NCBI GenBank assembly: GCA_911728435.2
Contig: OU452205.1
Location: forward strand, 14,824,260-14,888,259
DNA from: Apoderus coryli
Taxonomy: Eukaryota > Arthropoda > Insecta > Coleoptera > Attelabidae
Length of the DNA: 64,000 bases
Direction: 5' to 3'
A program made the position numbers and the translations under genes. A model generated the notes under the pieces. It saw only the letters and a list, made by a program, of their open reading frames with translations, was not told the origin of the DNA and searched no databases. Below, in pieces: positions 1 through 11,499 of this stretch. How positions within the stretch are numbered: position 1 is the stretch's first letter; each line of letters begins with the position of its first letter.

Positions 1-1385
1 TACTAACGAAATTGTGTTATTGTTTATGAAAAGTAATTCAATCACGAAAATAATAATGGAAGAGTGGCTAATAAATTACGATAATTATCATTTTTTCCAA
101 TAATTTGGAATGTAAAAAGAAACGTATTATATGTTGGTGAATGTTCTGCAAAGAGCTGATTGTAAATATACTGAACGAAAACTTTTCGGACTATCCTTCA
201 ACTGTAATTAAATATGTTGGAATAAATCCAGAACTATCCGTGATTCTCTGTTGGATTGGATTTATGTAGGAACATACGCAAGATTACATTGATTAATTTT
301 TAAACTAATATTTGTCAGGTAACTCCTCAAATTAATTACTTTCAGCCAATCCGAACTTAACGTCACGCCAGGTACTTCTGGAATAAAACAGGGAGCGCAA
401 CCAGAGCAACAAAAAACTCTGATTCCAACTGATACATCCTCATCGAGCACCAGCTTACCTTCTGAGGAAGACTAAGAATTGGAAAACAAAGGTTTATAAA
501 TACAACTTGTTTAAGCTACCATTGCGTTGTAACTGCTTTTTTTTAAGACTTATAGCTACTTAATGGGTATTCTTAATGCACCGCGCTTTTCATTTTCAGA
601 AAACCAACTGTTATAGCTAATTTGTTTATAATTTTATTTCTTTTCAAGTTTTATTCTTTTTTTTTATAAAATAAAAAGCTTAAACCACTGTCACCGTGAA
701 TAATTCAAGTAAATTGTAAACATTTTCATAAAAATAACGTAAAATTGACTTTTAATGTTTAAAATGAAAGTCCACCAAATGAGTTTAATAAAATAATATA
801 TTATTGAAATAATCAATATTTGTTTTATTTTAAAAAATAAATATTGAAAACTGGTACTCACGATTCGTAAAAAAATTTATATAAACTTTTTCCTACTTAT
901 TTTTTACACCTTAAGATAGTACGCCACTGTCAATAGTGGAACATGGCGGCATACTATATGCTCGTACTTTTGATTTTGCTGAATGTATCAATGAATAAAG
1001 AAGTCTTGTAGTATGTATGCTGTGGCCAAAGGAACGACTGTGATTTTTAAATATCAGTAAAAATCACACCTAGCTGAGTGTGTGGTGTGTCTACTGCAGT
1101 GTGTGTGGTGGCCAAAAGAAAGGTAGAAGATAGATAGGTTAGGTTATAATAGGTATTACAATTGTATACAAATACAAATATATTAGCTTTGAATATACAT
1201 AATCAAAGAATATTAGGTACCTTTGAAAACAGAAACCAGTATTATTTGACCAATAATTAGAAATTATTATAAAACATAAGGTATATCAAAGCCTACTCTA
1301 CTACAGTTGGCTGTCTTACATACATTCAGTAAGAAAATAAATTAATTTGTTATTAGATATTAGAGAAATGCTTAAGTAGGTAATT
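1..1385. other. AT-rich DNA upstream of RECQL, no gene seen
   Basis: No open frame here resembles a known protein and no repeat family recognised elsewhere in the window is obvious. The stretch should contain the promoter and 5' untranslated region of the helicase gene that starts at 1386, but I could not pick a convincing core promoter element or transcription start. Confidence 0.4.
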
Positions 1386-1935
1386 ATGGATATTGAAATC
1401 CAAGATAGTGGTAAGTGTAAGACATCTTCAGTTATTTATTCGTGTATTCGTTATTATCAATTACCCAAATATGGTTCACTTAATTTAGATTATCATACAA
1501 AACTCAATAAAATAGAGCGAGAAATCAAGGATCTTGAGGCTCAACAAAAGAAAATCTTCAACAAACTCAAAATCTTGAAATCGATGAAAGATGATTTACA
1601 AAATGAGCACAATAGGCAGAAAATCAAACGTACAACAGAAGTCACTGAATGGATCGAAAGAAAATTCAGTTGGTCTGAGAAAATCCATGAAATCCTTAAA
1701 AATATATTTGGTTTCAAGTCGTTTCGTTCGAGACAGTTGGCTGCTATCAATGTGACATTGTCAAAGAAGGATTTGTTGTTGGTCATGCCAACAGGTGGCG
1801 GTAAAAGTCTTGTTTATCAGCTTCCAGCATTGGTTGACCGGCATTTGACTTTAGTCGTGTCACCGTTGGTCTCGTTGATTGAAGATCAGTTGATGGCGTT
1901 AAAGAAGTTTGATATTAACGCAGCTACAATTAATG
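1386..1935 (+). CDS. RECQL: RECQ1-type DNA helicase, exon 1 (N-terminus, motifs 0, I, Ia)
   Basis: First exon of an ATP-dependent 3'-5' DNA helicase of the RecQ family, a nuclear enzyme that unwinds branched DNA in replication and repair. A predicted coiled coil (about residues 35-75) precedes the RecQ Q-motif (FxxFRxxQ, Gln near 117), the Walker A motif MPTGGGKS (Lys near 140) and motif Ia (VVSPLVSLIEDQL). The donor GTAGGTATG at 1936 leaves a split glycine codon (phase 1) that exon 2 completes. The joined gene gives 633 codons, near the 649 of human RECQL. A 78-nt stretch at 1411-1488 has an excellent donor (GTAAGT) and acceptor (TTTAG); removing it keeps the frame and gives 607 codons, so the N-terminus has two possible forms. 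DEVH, the aromatic loop and the short C-terminus favour RECQ1 over BLM, WRN or RECQ5. Confidence 0.93.
1411..1488 (+). other. Candidate 78-nt in-frame intron inside RECQL exon 1
   Basis: GTAAGT at 1411 and TTTAG ending at 1488 bound 78 nt (26 codons) with no stop. Spliced, the N-terminus reads MDIEIQDSDYHTKLNKIE and runs straight into the coiled coil; unspliced, it carries 26 residues with no RecQ counterpart. Splicing is the more likely default. Confidence 0.55.
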
Positions 1936-2466
1936 GTAGGTATGTGATGTTAGACAGCGTTTCATATACCTAGTATTCAAACTATTCGAAAAATCTACGA
2001 CTGCATATTTATTTAAGTATATCTCATATACACACAACGGCAAAATTAGATGAACGGTCCAAATTTATAATTTTAAGAAGCATCGGTTTTATCGTGAATC
2101 CTAGAATATATTCAAATGATTTTTTTTTAGAAATGTAGCTTGACTCTTGAGTAACAGGTTTGACCTATAGTTGATTTTAGGCAATTGGTTCTTATGTCCT
2201 ATACAGAGATAAAAAGAAAGTAGTGTTTTTTTTTAGCAATCTCTGGACTCTGGAGTATCCAATGAAAGTAGAAATTCGTAGTAGTAAATAATGGTAAATT
2301 AAAGATTGATCTTTTCTGGGCAATTTGGTTTTTCATTCACTCTGAAAACTCACTTATTATGGAAGTTACAAGGTTTCGTTGAAAATTGGCACGCACTTTA
2401 TGGGGATCCCATTGGGTCGACGATTATTGTTTAGAGACCATTTAAAATGAACGTTTTTATTATCGC

Positions 2467-2680
2467 GTGAACTGTATGACATTATTATGTGAGTGTTCCC
2501 CGGACATGATTCCGACTGAATATGTCTGGGACTTACCTGGCAGAAGTTTAAGATCAAGAATTCCGGCTGTCCAATACTTAGAAGAGGTTAGAATGCCATT
2601 AATTATGGTATGGGAGAATTTGCCTCAGGAATTTCTGATACCCTGGTATGGGGAAAAGAATGGCTGCAGTTATAAGAACA
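2467..2680 (+). pseudogene. Tc1/mariner-type transposase fragment
   Basis: The frame reads SPDMIPTEYVWDLPGRSLRS, corresponding to the 'SPDxxPIExxWDxLGRxxR' block with the last catalytic residue region of Tc1-like transposases, then LEEVRMPLIMVWENLPQEF as in their C-termini. The first two catalytic acids are absent, so this is a relic. It sits 220 bp inside the left inverted repeat at 2115. Confidence 0.65.
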
Positions 2681-2747
2681 CCTGGGGGGAACGCGGTATT
2701 AAAAAACTATGTAATTCAAGTTGATTATTAAATAATGCATCTAAAAG

Positions 2748-3165
2748 GTGCAACTAATTTATATTTTTAGACTATTTTATAATCTCCTTTTTGGTACACT
2801 CTATAATAATGTTCCCCATGAAATGGGTGCCAATATGCACCTTTTTAACAAAACTGACGATGTAGGCCGAAACTGGGGAAGCTTTAAGTTCTCACCTGTT
2901 ACGGAGGCAGACGTTCTTGCTAGTATCAAAAAGTTAAAACCGAAAAAATCAACAGGAATAGATAACACCTCCTTATATATTATTATTATATATATATTAT
3001 ATTATATATTTAAGGGATGCGCTGATTTTCTGGCACATCCTTTGATGCATATTTTTAATTTAGGCATACAATTTCCAGATAATTTAAAGATAGCCACTAT
3101 CACTCCTATTCATAAAAAAAGGGAAATTGAACGATGTGACAAACTACAGACCAATCAGTTTAAGT
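2748..3165 (+). pseudogene. Non-LTR reverse transcriptase fragment
   Basis: Part of the finger region of a non-LTR reverse transcriptase: LKPKKSTGIDN, then NLKIATITPIHKK. An AT-rich microsatellite-like run interrupts the frame near 2975-3010. Endonuclease and catalytic palm are missing. It is a different family from the element beginning at about 3170. Confidence 0.6.
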
Positions 3166-3169
3166 AATA

Positions 3170-6014
3170 TCATTGCCAAAATTTATGAAAATTTGCTGTA
3201 TCTTGATTTGCTTGGCTGTGTTCGACCAAGGATATCAGGCAACACGCAGTGAATTGAGGAGTACACTCATTGACACTGCTACTTCGGATGCAGAGTTTCC
3301 GACCATTGACTTCTTAGCGTGTAAATGTTTTATTGCAAATACAAAATGTATTATATTGGTAGTGTATATCCCTCCAGTTATACGGGTGAATGATTTGGAA
3401 TTATTTTTTGACTCACTGGAGCGGATCGAGGTATTTCATAATGAAAAAATATTGTTTGTGGGTGACTTCAATATAACTTAATTTTCTGATGGTAATTTAA
3501 CTGATAGAAGCTTTTTAACTATACAAAACTTTATGAATTTTCTTGATGTGTCACAGTTTAATACCACACTCAATTCTAACAACCGACTTCTGGACTTAAT
3601 TATTTCAAACCTTAGTTGCGATGTTAGTAGAAATCTTTGTCCCCTAGTCAAGGAGGATACACACCATCCTTGTCTGTTAGTCAATGTTTTAATGCAGATT
3701 GAACAAAAACCCAAAAAATTTCTGTCGAATACTAATCTCACATCTTTCAATTATAGAAAAGCTGACTATCATGCCATGTACAACGCCGTCCTTGACACTG
3801 ACTGGACTCAACTGCGGGATATTACAGATGTAAATTACTCCGTTTCTACTTTTTATGAATTATTATTTTCAAGTATTAGAAGTCATGTTCCGAGGTGTAA
3901 ATTATTCAAACGTAGGTTTCCTTCCTGGTATTCATCAAAGACTATAACAGATATTAAGCAGAAGGAGAAGATGCTCAGAAGATTTAAGAGATCGGGTGAT
4001 CCTACATTCTTGGAACAATTTAAATCTTTGAGGTCATTGATAAAGACTGATATTAGAAACAGTTACTCTTCATACATTTCTAGAATTGACAATGGTATAA
4101 GTACTAATGTCAATGAATTTTGGAGGTATTTTCACTCCAAAACTAAAACTACTAGGCTCCCGAGTACAATGAGATTTAGTGACACTGATTATGATGAGCC
4201 ACAGGATGTTGTTGACGCTTTTGGTAATTTTTTCGAGAGCGTTTTTGTGGATTCATCTGGAGTGGATGGCAGTGAGACTCAGTGTGTGTCTATGGACAAC
4301 GTTAATGTTGATACGATTACTGTGGATGATATCTACAGGGCTTGTAGAAGGCTAAAAAATAAAATGACTTCGGGTCCCGATGGATTGCCGTCTTTCTTAG
4401 TCAAAATTTGTATTCCTATTTTGGTTGAGCCTTTGTGTTATATTTTTAATTTAGCCCTAAAAAATAAAGAGTTTCCGGATCAGTGGAAGGAGGCGAAAAT
4501 CGTGCCAGTCTTGAAGTCGGGTGATAAGTCCTTAATGAGTAATTATCGTCTCCATTTTGTCAAACTTTGCGAAAATATTTGAGTCTGTATTGTATAATAA
4601 AATCTATCAATCTGTCAAGAATAGAATCACGACTTTTCAACATGGTTTTGTCAAGGGTAGATCTACGATAACGAATCTTGCCATCATTTCTCAGAATATA
4701 TCTGAGGTTTTGGATGGTGGTGGTCAGATGGATGTGATTTATACTGACTTTTCGAAGGCCTTTGACAGAATGGACCACGGTGTTTTGATGCGGAAGCTGG
4801 ACCAATTTGGACTTGTTACGAATTTGAAAACATTTTTTATGACATATTTAAGAAACCGATCCCAATATGTTTTCTATAATGGCTATTGTTCTCGAAAATA
4901 TATAGCAACTTCTGGCGTTCCTCAGGGATCTAACCTTGGGCCTCTACTTTTTTTGATGTTTGTTAATGATCTTGAATGCCTGCTTGACTGTGGTCGATTA
5001 ATATTTGCTGATGATCTTAAAATATTTTCCGTGGTTGAGAATTTAAATTACTGTATAATCCTGCAGCAGTGTCTAAATAGCGTTCAGGAATGGTGTATCG
5101 CAAACAGGCTTGCATTGAATCCATCTAAATGTAAATGTGTTAGTTATACCCGGAAGAATACATTTATTGAGTATCGGTATTCGATTGATCACGCTGAAAT
5201 ACCTCGATCTGACTCTGATAAAGATTTGGGGGGATTACAGAGTACATGAATATACGATTGAGAGAATCCAGAGACGATTTTTGAAATTACTTATGTTCAA
5301 AGTGGATGGACAGTATCCTTCAAGGGGAACAGACTATCAATTAATGCTTAACAGATTTCATTTACAAAGTTTGACCCTAAGAAGGAAATTGAATTCTCTT
5401 GGATTTCTCTATCATTTAATACATGGATTGTGCTGACTTATTATCCAGATTAAATTTTAATGTTCCCCGAGTATTTGTCAGGAGTAGTAGAGTGTTTTTC
5501 ACTGAACGAGCCAGAACTAATATTTTATTGAGATCTCCCATTCATGTTTTCTGTAATAATTTTAATATCATTTGTGCTGGATGTGATATATTTGCTGATG
5601 GGCTTCGGGAACTTATGCAATATGCGGAGTCCTGTTTGTCATGAGTGTACTCGTCTTTGTTTTTTGTTTTATTTTGTTTTTGTTTTTATTTTTGAAATAT
5701 GTGTACGTTTGAATTTTGCTAGTATAATTGAATTGTCTATATTACTTGGCGTTCGCTTATTTTGTTACTACTGTTAATTATTATCATGTGTTCGGATCGG
5801 GTATTTTACGTGGAGCTATTATATATAGTAAATATATTTTTTTTATGATGATGACAGTAATAATGCTGTTACTTTTTCTATTTGATTGTATATATTTGAC
5901 TCATTTTGTGGATATTATTTCAGTGGTTTTGTTTATATTTATAATCATTATTGTTTGTATTGCTCTGTAAAGGGAATATTTTTTCTGTCGGGCAATAAAG
6001 CTATTATTATTATT
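3170..6014 (+). mobile_element. Non-LTR retrotransposon copy A (jockey-like, family 1), defective
   Basis: Remnant of a retroelement that copies itself by target-primed reverse transcription. The 3' part of the AP endonuclease (ILFVGDFNIT) is followed at 3533-4560 by the linker and RT fingers (TSGPDGLPSFLV). After a frameshift, 4557-5249 holds QHGFVKGRSTITNLA, YTDFSKAFDRMDH, SGVPQGSNLGPLLF and the catalytic FADDLKIF. Near 5230 an internal deletion joins KDLG to the C-terminal RIQRRFLKLL region in another frame. The 3' end is GGGCAATAAAGCTATTATT at 5988-6014. Stops and shifts make it inactive. It shares its protein type with the copies at 8430, 22858, 32470 and 41157. Confidence 0.85.
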
Positions 6015-6015
6015 A

Positions 6016-7290
6016 GTGCAGCATGGCTTTATGAATGACAGATCAACCGTTAGCAATATATGTGCATTTACGGAATGTGCGGCTGAGCCTGTAGAGCAAT
6101 TTATACGGACATGTCAAAAGCTTTTGATAAGGTGGATCACGCTATACTGTTGGACAGGGACTGCAGTGTGTCAGGATTGGCGGGCGATATTCGGATCAAT
6201 TTGTCAGTACATCAGGTGTGCCCCAGGGTAGAAATTTGGGTCCTCTTTTCTTTAAAGTCTTTATGAACTCACTGACTGAAGTCATTAGACACTCCTCAGC
6301 TTTGCTTTATGCTGACGACTTCAAATTATTTAAAGTGCTAAATGAGTGGAATGAGGTGGATTTGCTGCGTTCTGATCTTGAAGCTGTGTCGGGCTGGTGC
6401 CTTGAAAATAAAATGGATTTGAATACTGGGAAATGTTTTGTGATGTCTTATACTAGAAGGGCAGCTCCTATAGAGGCAGATTACCATATCGGTGGAATGC
6501 TATTAGATAGAAGATCGGAGGCTACAGATTTAGGGGTATTCTATCAAAGTAACTTAAAATTTAGAAACAATTATCAAAATTCTGTAAATAAGGCTTTTAA
6601 ATCATTAGGCTTTGTCATACGTAACAGTAAACAGTTTAAGATCAGTACAATAATTACACTGTATAATACTCTTGTGCGTCCTCATCTGGAATATGTATCT
6701 AATGTATGGTCGCCTACAGCTTTCGTGAATATTGATTTGATAGAAAAGGTTCAAAACGTTTTTTAAGATTCTTATATGTAAAACAAAATAATGTATATCC
6801 ATTCATGGTATGGTATAAATCAATGCCTAAAACCTATAAATTGGAGACATTAGAAAGCAGACGAAAAACGCAGTCTGTATTGTTTATTTATTTTATTGTA
6901 AATTACTTAAAATACAAACACTGCAATTTTATAAACAATATTACATTTAAAGTACCGAAAGTAAATCTGAGAATCTTGAATAAAGATCCTTTTTTTTTAC
7001 AGAATCAGGGAGTTTATCTCCAATAAATAATATGATGCAAGTTTGCAATACTTTCATTGCAAAAACTGTAGAAATGTAGATTTAAATAACATATCGTTAA
7101 AAGAACTAACTAATTCTCTTGAAAATGTCTTCGGAGATGTTAATACTAAATCAAACCCTATGAAAGTTACTAGTTTTTTCCCTTCTTGTGATCGTCCTAG
7201 TCTACTTAGTTTTAAGTCTTAGATCTTAGGTTAAGTGTGTCTGTGTAAACACTTTACATGTAATTACCAACATCTGGTGTTTGTAAGGTT
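6016..7290 (+). mobile_element. Non-LTR retrotransposon copy B, 5'-truncated and broken
   Basis: Begins abruptly with QHGFMNDRSTVSN directly after the tail of copy A, is scrambled through the KAFD region, then reads PQGRNLGPLFF and YADDFKLFK (catalytic YADD) followed by LGFVIRNSKQFK and TLVRPHLEYVSNVW in 6218-6766. The C-terminal piece NCNFINNITFKVPKVNLR lies at 6805-7026. The 3' end is near the TGAGTAAATAAATAA run at about 7291-7304. Confidence 0.75.
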
Positions 7291-7485
7291 TGAGTAAATA
7301 AATAATTTGCGATTTTCGAATAATTTCTATCATTCGTTCGCTCCACAGATTGCTCCAAAAATTAACAAAAAAACATTACTTTCTTTTTACCTCTGTATAT
7401 GAGGTAATAACCAATTGCTTAAAATCAACAAACCTGTTGTCCAAGAGTCAAGCTAAATTTCTAATAAAAATCATCTCTTGAAAAG

Positions 7486-8305
7486 GTGCAACCAAGATTT
7501 TTATATACAAAAAAATTTAATGTTTATCCATATAGAATTTCATATTATAATATGCTTACTACCTTCAACTTTTTAATTTTAGAGGACAGAAGGAAAAAAC
7601 AAGCTGTGATATTTATATTTCAAATGGTTAATAATTTAAAGTACAAAAATTGTAATTTTATTAATTACAAAATTAAAAATAATTTCGTGGCATAGCGGAC
7701 AAAATTACATACACAAGGGATTTTGTTTAATTTAGCAGGGCCTCAGTCTATTTCGGTAGAACCAGACAGAGTCATGGGTCGACAGATACTGACGAATTCG
7801 TTTCGTTCTTATTATGAGCTCGTCAGAGTACCATAGTCGTTGCCTATCATCGGTCTGCATTTAAGCACAGTAAACCGTACCATACCGTACATAGTAATGC
7901 ATATCCCACCATACAGAGGCCGAAACAAATTTTGTCCGCTATGCCACTAAATTATTATTCATTTTATTATATTTACGGACACAAATTCATTGTATAGTTT
8001 TATTAATTATATTAAGTTCAGAGTGCCTAAGGTTAATCGAAGAATGTTAAATAAGGATTTATTTGCTACTGGTGGATTTAATTGCTCACCAATTAATAAT
8101 ATGCTCATACAGTGTAATGCAATATTGATTAGTAGTAGCATAGACATTTTCAATGCATCAGTGAAGGAGATCCGAATGATTATATTATGACTGTCACAGT
8201 TTTCAATATTATGTACTGCTGTGTGTGTGTGTGTTTTTCTTTGTATTCGGAGTTTCCTCTTTGCATGTAAGGTGTTTGCGAATAATAAATAAATAAATTA
8301 TTCTC
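7486..8305 (+). mobile_element. 3' fragment of a copy-B-like non-LTR element, split by a MITE
   Basis: The C-terminal reading NLKYKNCNFIN at 7620-7670 stops where a MITE begins and resumes after it as INYIKFRVPKVNRRMLNKD at about 7990-8060. This repeats the C-terminus of copy B (NCNFINN...VPKVNLRILNKD). The tail is GAATAATAAATAAATAAA at about 8280-8297. Only the 3' end is present. Confidence 0.7.
7687..7947. mobile_element. 261-bp MITE with 20-bp terminal inverted repeats
   Basis: The left end GTGGCATAGCGGACAAAATT (7687-7706) is matched exactly by its reverse complement at 7928-7947. No coding potential. It interrupts a non-LTR C-terminus, so it inserted later. A related, partly deleted copy in reverse orientation lies at about 19160-19322 (shared block AATTCGTC, GTCGACCCATG). 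Target duplication is not clear, so superfamily is not assigned. Confidence 0.8.
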
Positions 8306-8429
8306 AGCAGTATTGGCGTAGAGCAATAACTCTTTTAAGTGGGAGTACTATATTATATTATTTAATCTACATTTGGAGTAGCTATATGATATGTTATTTA
8401 GTTTTGTGTTAGTTTACTAGTTATAATAA

Positions 8430-9180
8430 TAATAGCATTTATTGCTCAACAGAATAATCCCTTTACAGAGCAGTACAATCAATACTATAATAGTGATGAA
8501 AAAACCCCTGAGGAACAACCGAAGAAGCCTCATAGTTATGGGACCAATAGCCGCCATATGAAACTTACTGTCTTCTATCGCGCAGATATGATGAAAATAG
8601 TGACCTCAAACCGCCAACGAATCCATCATGCCCAAGCTTCTGAAGAAGCACCTCGTTATCCAACCTCTCAAAAGCCTTAGCAAAGTCCGTATATATAACA
8701 TCAACAACACAACAAATTGACCACCCCTGTCCACAACTCTGGTAACATCGTAAGAGTTGATCTTCTCGACATAAAACCGTGTTGACTCAGGGAAATCCGT
8801 CCTTGCACCACACCGCAGATGCGGCTGTAGAGAACATACTCAAAAATCTTTGAAAAATTAGACAAGATAGACACGGGACGATAATTACCAATAAATGACC
8901 TCTCGTCAGACTTATGAATAGGGACCACACGCGCCTCCTTCCATCGTCCTGAAAATTCACCAGTTCTCAGAGCCAAATTACATATCCTGACCAATAGCGC
9001 CGCCAATACTCCGATGCAGTCTCTCAGCCGAAAAGATGGCAATCCATCAGGGCCCGCCGTCATTTTATTCTTAAGTTTCTTACCAGCATCAAGAATTTCA
9101 ATTTCACTTGGAATTGATATGTGAGTGTGTGCTACATTGGTCTCAGTAATGACGGCAGATCCATCTGACCGCCTACATTA
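8430..9180 (-). mobile_element. Non-LTR retrotransposon copy C, internally deleted (family 1)
   Basis: On the minus strand the frame reads TAGPDGLPSFRLRDC, YRPVSILSNFSKIFEYVLY and QHGFMSRRSTLT (9063-8701), then YTDFAKAFERLDNEV around 8690-8640. It jumps to the 3' end GCAATAAATGCTATTATT near 8430-8455, lacking the catalytic FADD. It is 5'-truncated. It lies in RECQL intron 1, antisense to the gene. Confidence 0.8.
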
Positions 9181-9443
9181 TTATCAGGAGTTGTAAGCTT
9201 TAAATAAATAAATTAAACAAAATAAATAAATAAAATCTCAATATGTTATAGGGTTCACGAGCAAATGGATCTTAAGCTTAGAGTAAATTTTGACCGTTCG
9301 GCTAATTTTACCGGTGTGTGTACCTAACGACTACTATCGATCACCGGTAAAAAAGAACTATTGGTCATCCGTTTTCTAGATCTATTAAGATAAAATATGC
9401 ATGTGTCTAAGGTTTATATACTATATTAGGCACCAATTTCTAG
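9170..9443. other. End of RECQL intron 1, nothing recognised
   Basis: Short AT-rich intronic stretch between the antisense retrotransposon and exon 2. It includes the branch and polypyrimidine region for the acceptor at 9443. No repeat or coding signal seen. Confidence 0.4.
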
Positions 9444-9605
9444 GCAGTTCAACAAAGGAAGAGAAAAGACTAGTGCACGACAGTATGGTGAATAATAAAT
9501 TGAATCTCCTGTATGTAACACCAGAATGGATAGCAAAAAGTAAGATATTTATGACGTATTTGCAGAAATCCTTTGATAAGGGATATTTGGATAGAATTGT
9601 TATTG
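9444..9605 (+). CDS. RECQL: RECQ1-type helicase, exon 2
   Basis: Short exon encoding the linker between motifs Ia and II, including LNLLYVTPEWIAKSK, which matches the RecQ-family 'LLYVTPE' block. The acceptor TTCTAG ends at 9443 and completes the glycine codon begun in exon 1. The donor GTAAGT at 9606 leaves a split aspartate codon that exon 3 completes. Intron 1 (1936-9443) is almost entirely transposon debris. Confidence 0.93.
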
Positions 9606-9663
9606 GTAAGTATGCTGCAATATTAAATTTAGAGTACTAAAAGGTATTATAGGACAAAAACAT

Positions 9664-10116
9664 TTGAAAATTATGTATTATGCTTTAGTTGAATCTATTC
9701 TTCAGTATGGCATAGTTGGGTGGGGAGCAGCGTATCAGGCACATATAAAACCATTAGAAATAATTCAGAAAGGGTTGATAAGAATTATTTTGGGTAAAAA
9801 TCGTTTTCATTCGTCTGAAAACTTATATAGGGAGACCAAGTTATTCGACTTAAGACAAATGTTTTGTTACCGCATCTTAGTAATGCAGTACGAAAACAAA
9901 CATCAACTGCAACATATACAATACTATTATGAAACTAGGAGCAAAGTAAAAGGAAAAATAAGATCTAAAACGGCATCGAAAACAATTGGTCAAAACCTTA
10001 CTCTTACTTGGCTCCGCGACTTTAATACTCTCCCTGAATATATGAAAAATATAAATAGTAAAACTATGTTTAGGAGGCATGGCGGCAGGTGGTTTCTTTC
10101 GGTTCCGAGAAAATAA
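9664..10116 (+). pseudogene. Non-LTR reverse transcriptase C-terminus (intron 2)
   Basis: An open frame reads YYALVESILQYGIVGWGAAY and LEIIQKGLIRIILGK. This is the thumb and C-terminal segment of non-LTR polymerases and matches the layout of the element at 52.3-57 kb (YFALVQSLLSYGIIGWGGAY). It is truncated on its 5' side. Candidate tail (AAT)n/(ATT)n at 10540-10565. The first codon in this frame is not a real start. Confidence 0.7.
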
Positions 10117-10985
10117 TATTACGATCTTGTCGACTGATATGTACAATAAATAAGGTTCGTGCGTTCTTAATATTTTTGGAATTTGATTTGTTTCTTGTGT
10201 GTTCTGCTTTTCTTATGTACCAATTTTGGTGGGGGACTGATTATTGTTAATGCAGTTGTTTTTAGTTTTGGTGTTATTTTTAATATTTCATCATATATGT
10301 TAATTTCAATGAAATTATTATGAGACTACTACTCTGTGTCTAATTTAAGATAACTTTATGTTCAACATGAATATTCCACCGCACACAAATCATTAAGTTG
10401 ATTTCCGTGGTTGGATCCTTGTGTTTTTTTGCACAATATTAAACTACAATTAAAAAAGAAAATGTATTTTCTTAGATACTTATTTAAGTAAGTATTTATA
10501 TGTATTTCATTGTATTATGATTTGTACATGTTGGCTAAATAATAATAATATTATTATTATTATTAAACCAGATGTGTTGCCAAGTTGAAACAGTTCACTG
10601 TAAAATAAACTAAGTTTCTGTTTCTAATAATGATATTTTTTGTACCCTAAGGCTGAGTTTAGATCTGGTTTGAAAACTATTTTTCCCAATCAAATAACTA
10701 CTTACGTATTAATCCACCTCAAACCTAATATAAACAGTAATAAATCACACGGTATTTATTATAGACGTATTTGATTCAAGGTTAGTTTTATTGTAGAAAT
10801 TAGAAACTTTAACTAAAACCTAGCCTATCACAACTAATATTTGGTAGCTCACTATTTTTTGTTGTACTTTTTAAATTAATGCATGTTTCCTGTTTTTCAG
10901 TGTAGGTGATTCATATTCATATCTCTTACTTCAAATATATTTACCTCGAAATAACTTATTTTATAAAATATCGTTTTGACTTTAG
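10117..10985. other. RECQL intron 2, noncoding
   Basis: Contains the 3' untranslated part of the retroelement fragment up to the (AAT)/(ATT) run at 10540-10565, then AT-rich intronic DNA with no recognisable gene or repeat up to the exon 3 acceptor. Confidence 0.4.
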
Positions 10986-11197
10986 ATGAAGTTCACTGTT
11001 GTTCAACATGGGGCCATGATTTTCGACCGGAATACAATCATTTAAGCTTTTTCAAAACGATGTTTCCAAATGTACCATTATTGGGTTTGACAGCAACCGC
11101 CACAATGGATGTTCTGATTGACGTTCAGAATATGCTCAGTCTTCAAGATGCTGTCATTATTACTGCACCGTATAATCGGCCTAATCTATTTTATAAG
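10986..11197 (+). CDS. RECQL: RECQ1-type helicase, exon 3 (DEVH box, motif III)
   Basis: Encodes motif II as DEVHCC (Walker B, DEVH form), the RecQ aromatic-rich loop (STWGHDFRPEY) that couples DNA binding to ATP hydrolysis, and motif III LTATAT. It ends with NRPNLFYK just before the second RecA lobe. The acceptor TTTAG ends at 10985; the donor GTAGGA at 11198 is phase 0. Reading past that donor gives unrelated residues and then a stop, consistent with intron. Confidence 0.94.
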
Positions 11198-11379
11198 GTA
11201 GGAAAATATCGAAGAGATAACATATTGAGCGGAAATAACGCATACATTTTTTTGGTACTCCAAGTCGCCTCTTGGGCTTATTTAGATGAAAACTGCAGTA
11301 CACTCAAAAGTCAAAACCTTTAAATGCCAAACCGCTATTTAATTATTATCTAAAGTAGTACATATATCGAGGAGTGAAT

Positions 11380-11444
11380 GATATCTCTGAACAAAACACG
11401 TCTACTCCACAAAATGATCATCATGTGTGGTTTATTCAGAGATT
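11380..11444. repeat. Short inverted repeat in RECQL intron 3
   Basis: ATCTCTGAACAAAACAC near 11382 pairs with GTGTGGTTTATTCAGAGAT near 11425, leaving a loop of about 26 nt. It could be a solo MITE end pair or a chance hairpin. No protein is associated. Confidence 0.4.
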
Positions 11445-11499
11445 TAATTATTACCTAGGAAGTTCAATAGGGAGTGGTGACTGCTATTACATGTGCACT

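Larger units (their letters stand above)
2115..7476. mobile_element. Inverted-repeat pair (2115-2245 / 7345-7476) around nested elements
   Basis: About 130 bp at 2115-2245 recurs in reverse complement at 7345-7476 with moderate divergence; both carry the block TAGCTTGACTCTTG. Between them lie a Tc1-like transposase fragment and two + strand non-LTR fragments. The simplest reading is an old DNA transposon with long inverted ends, later filled with retrotransposons inside RECQL intron 1. Ownership of the transposase by these ends is inference. Confidence 0.45.
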
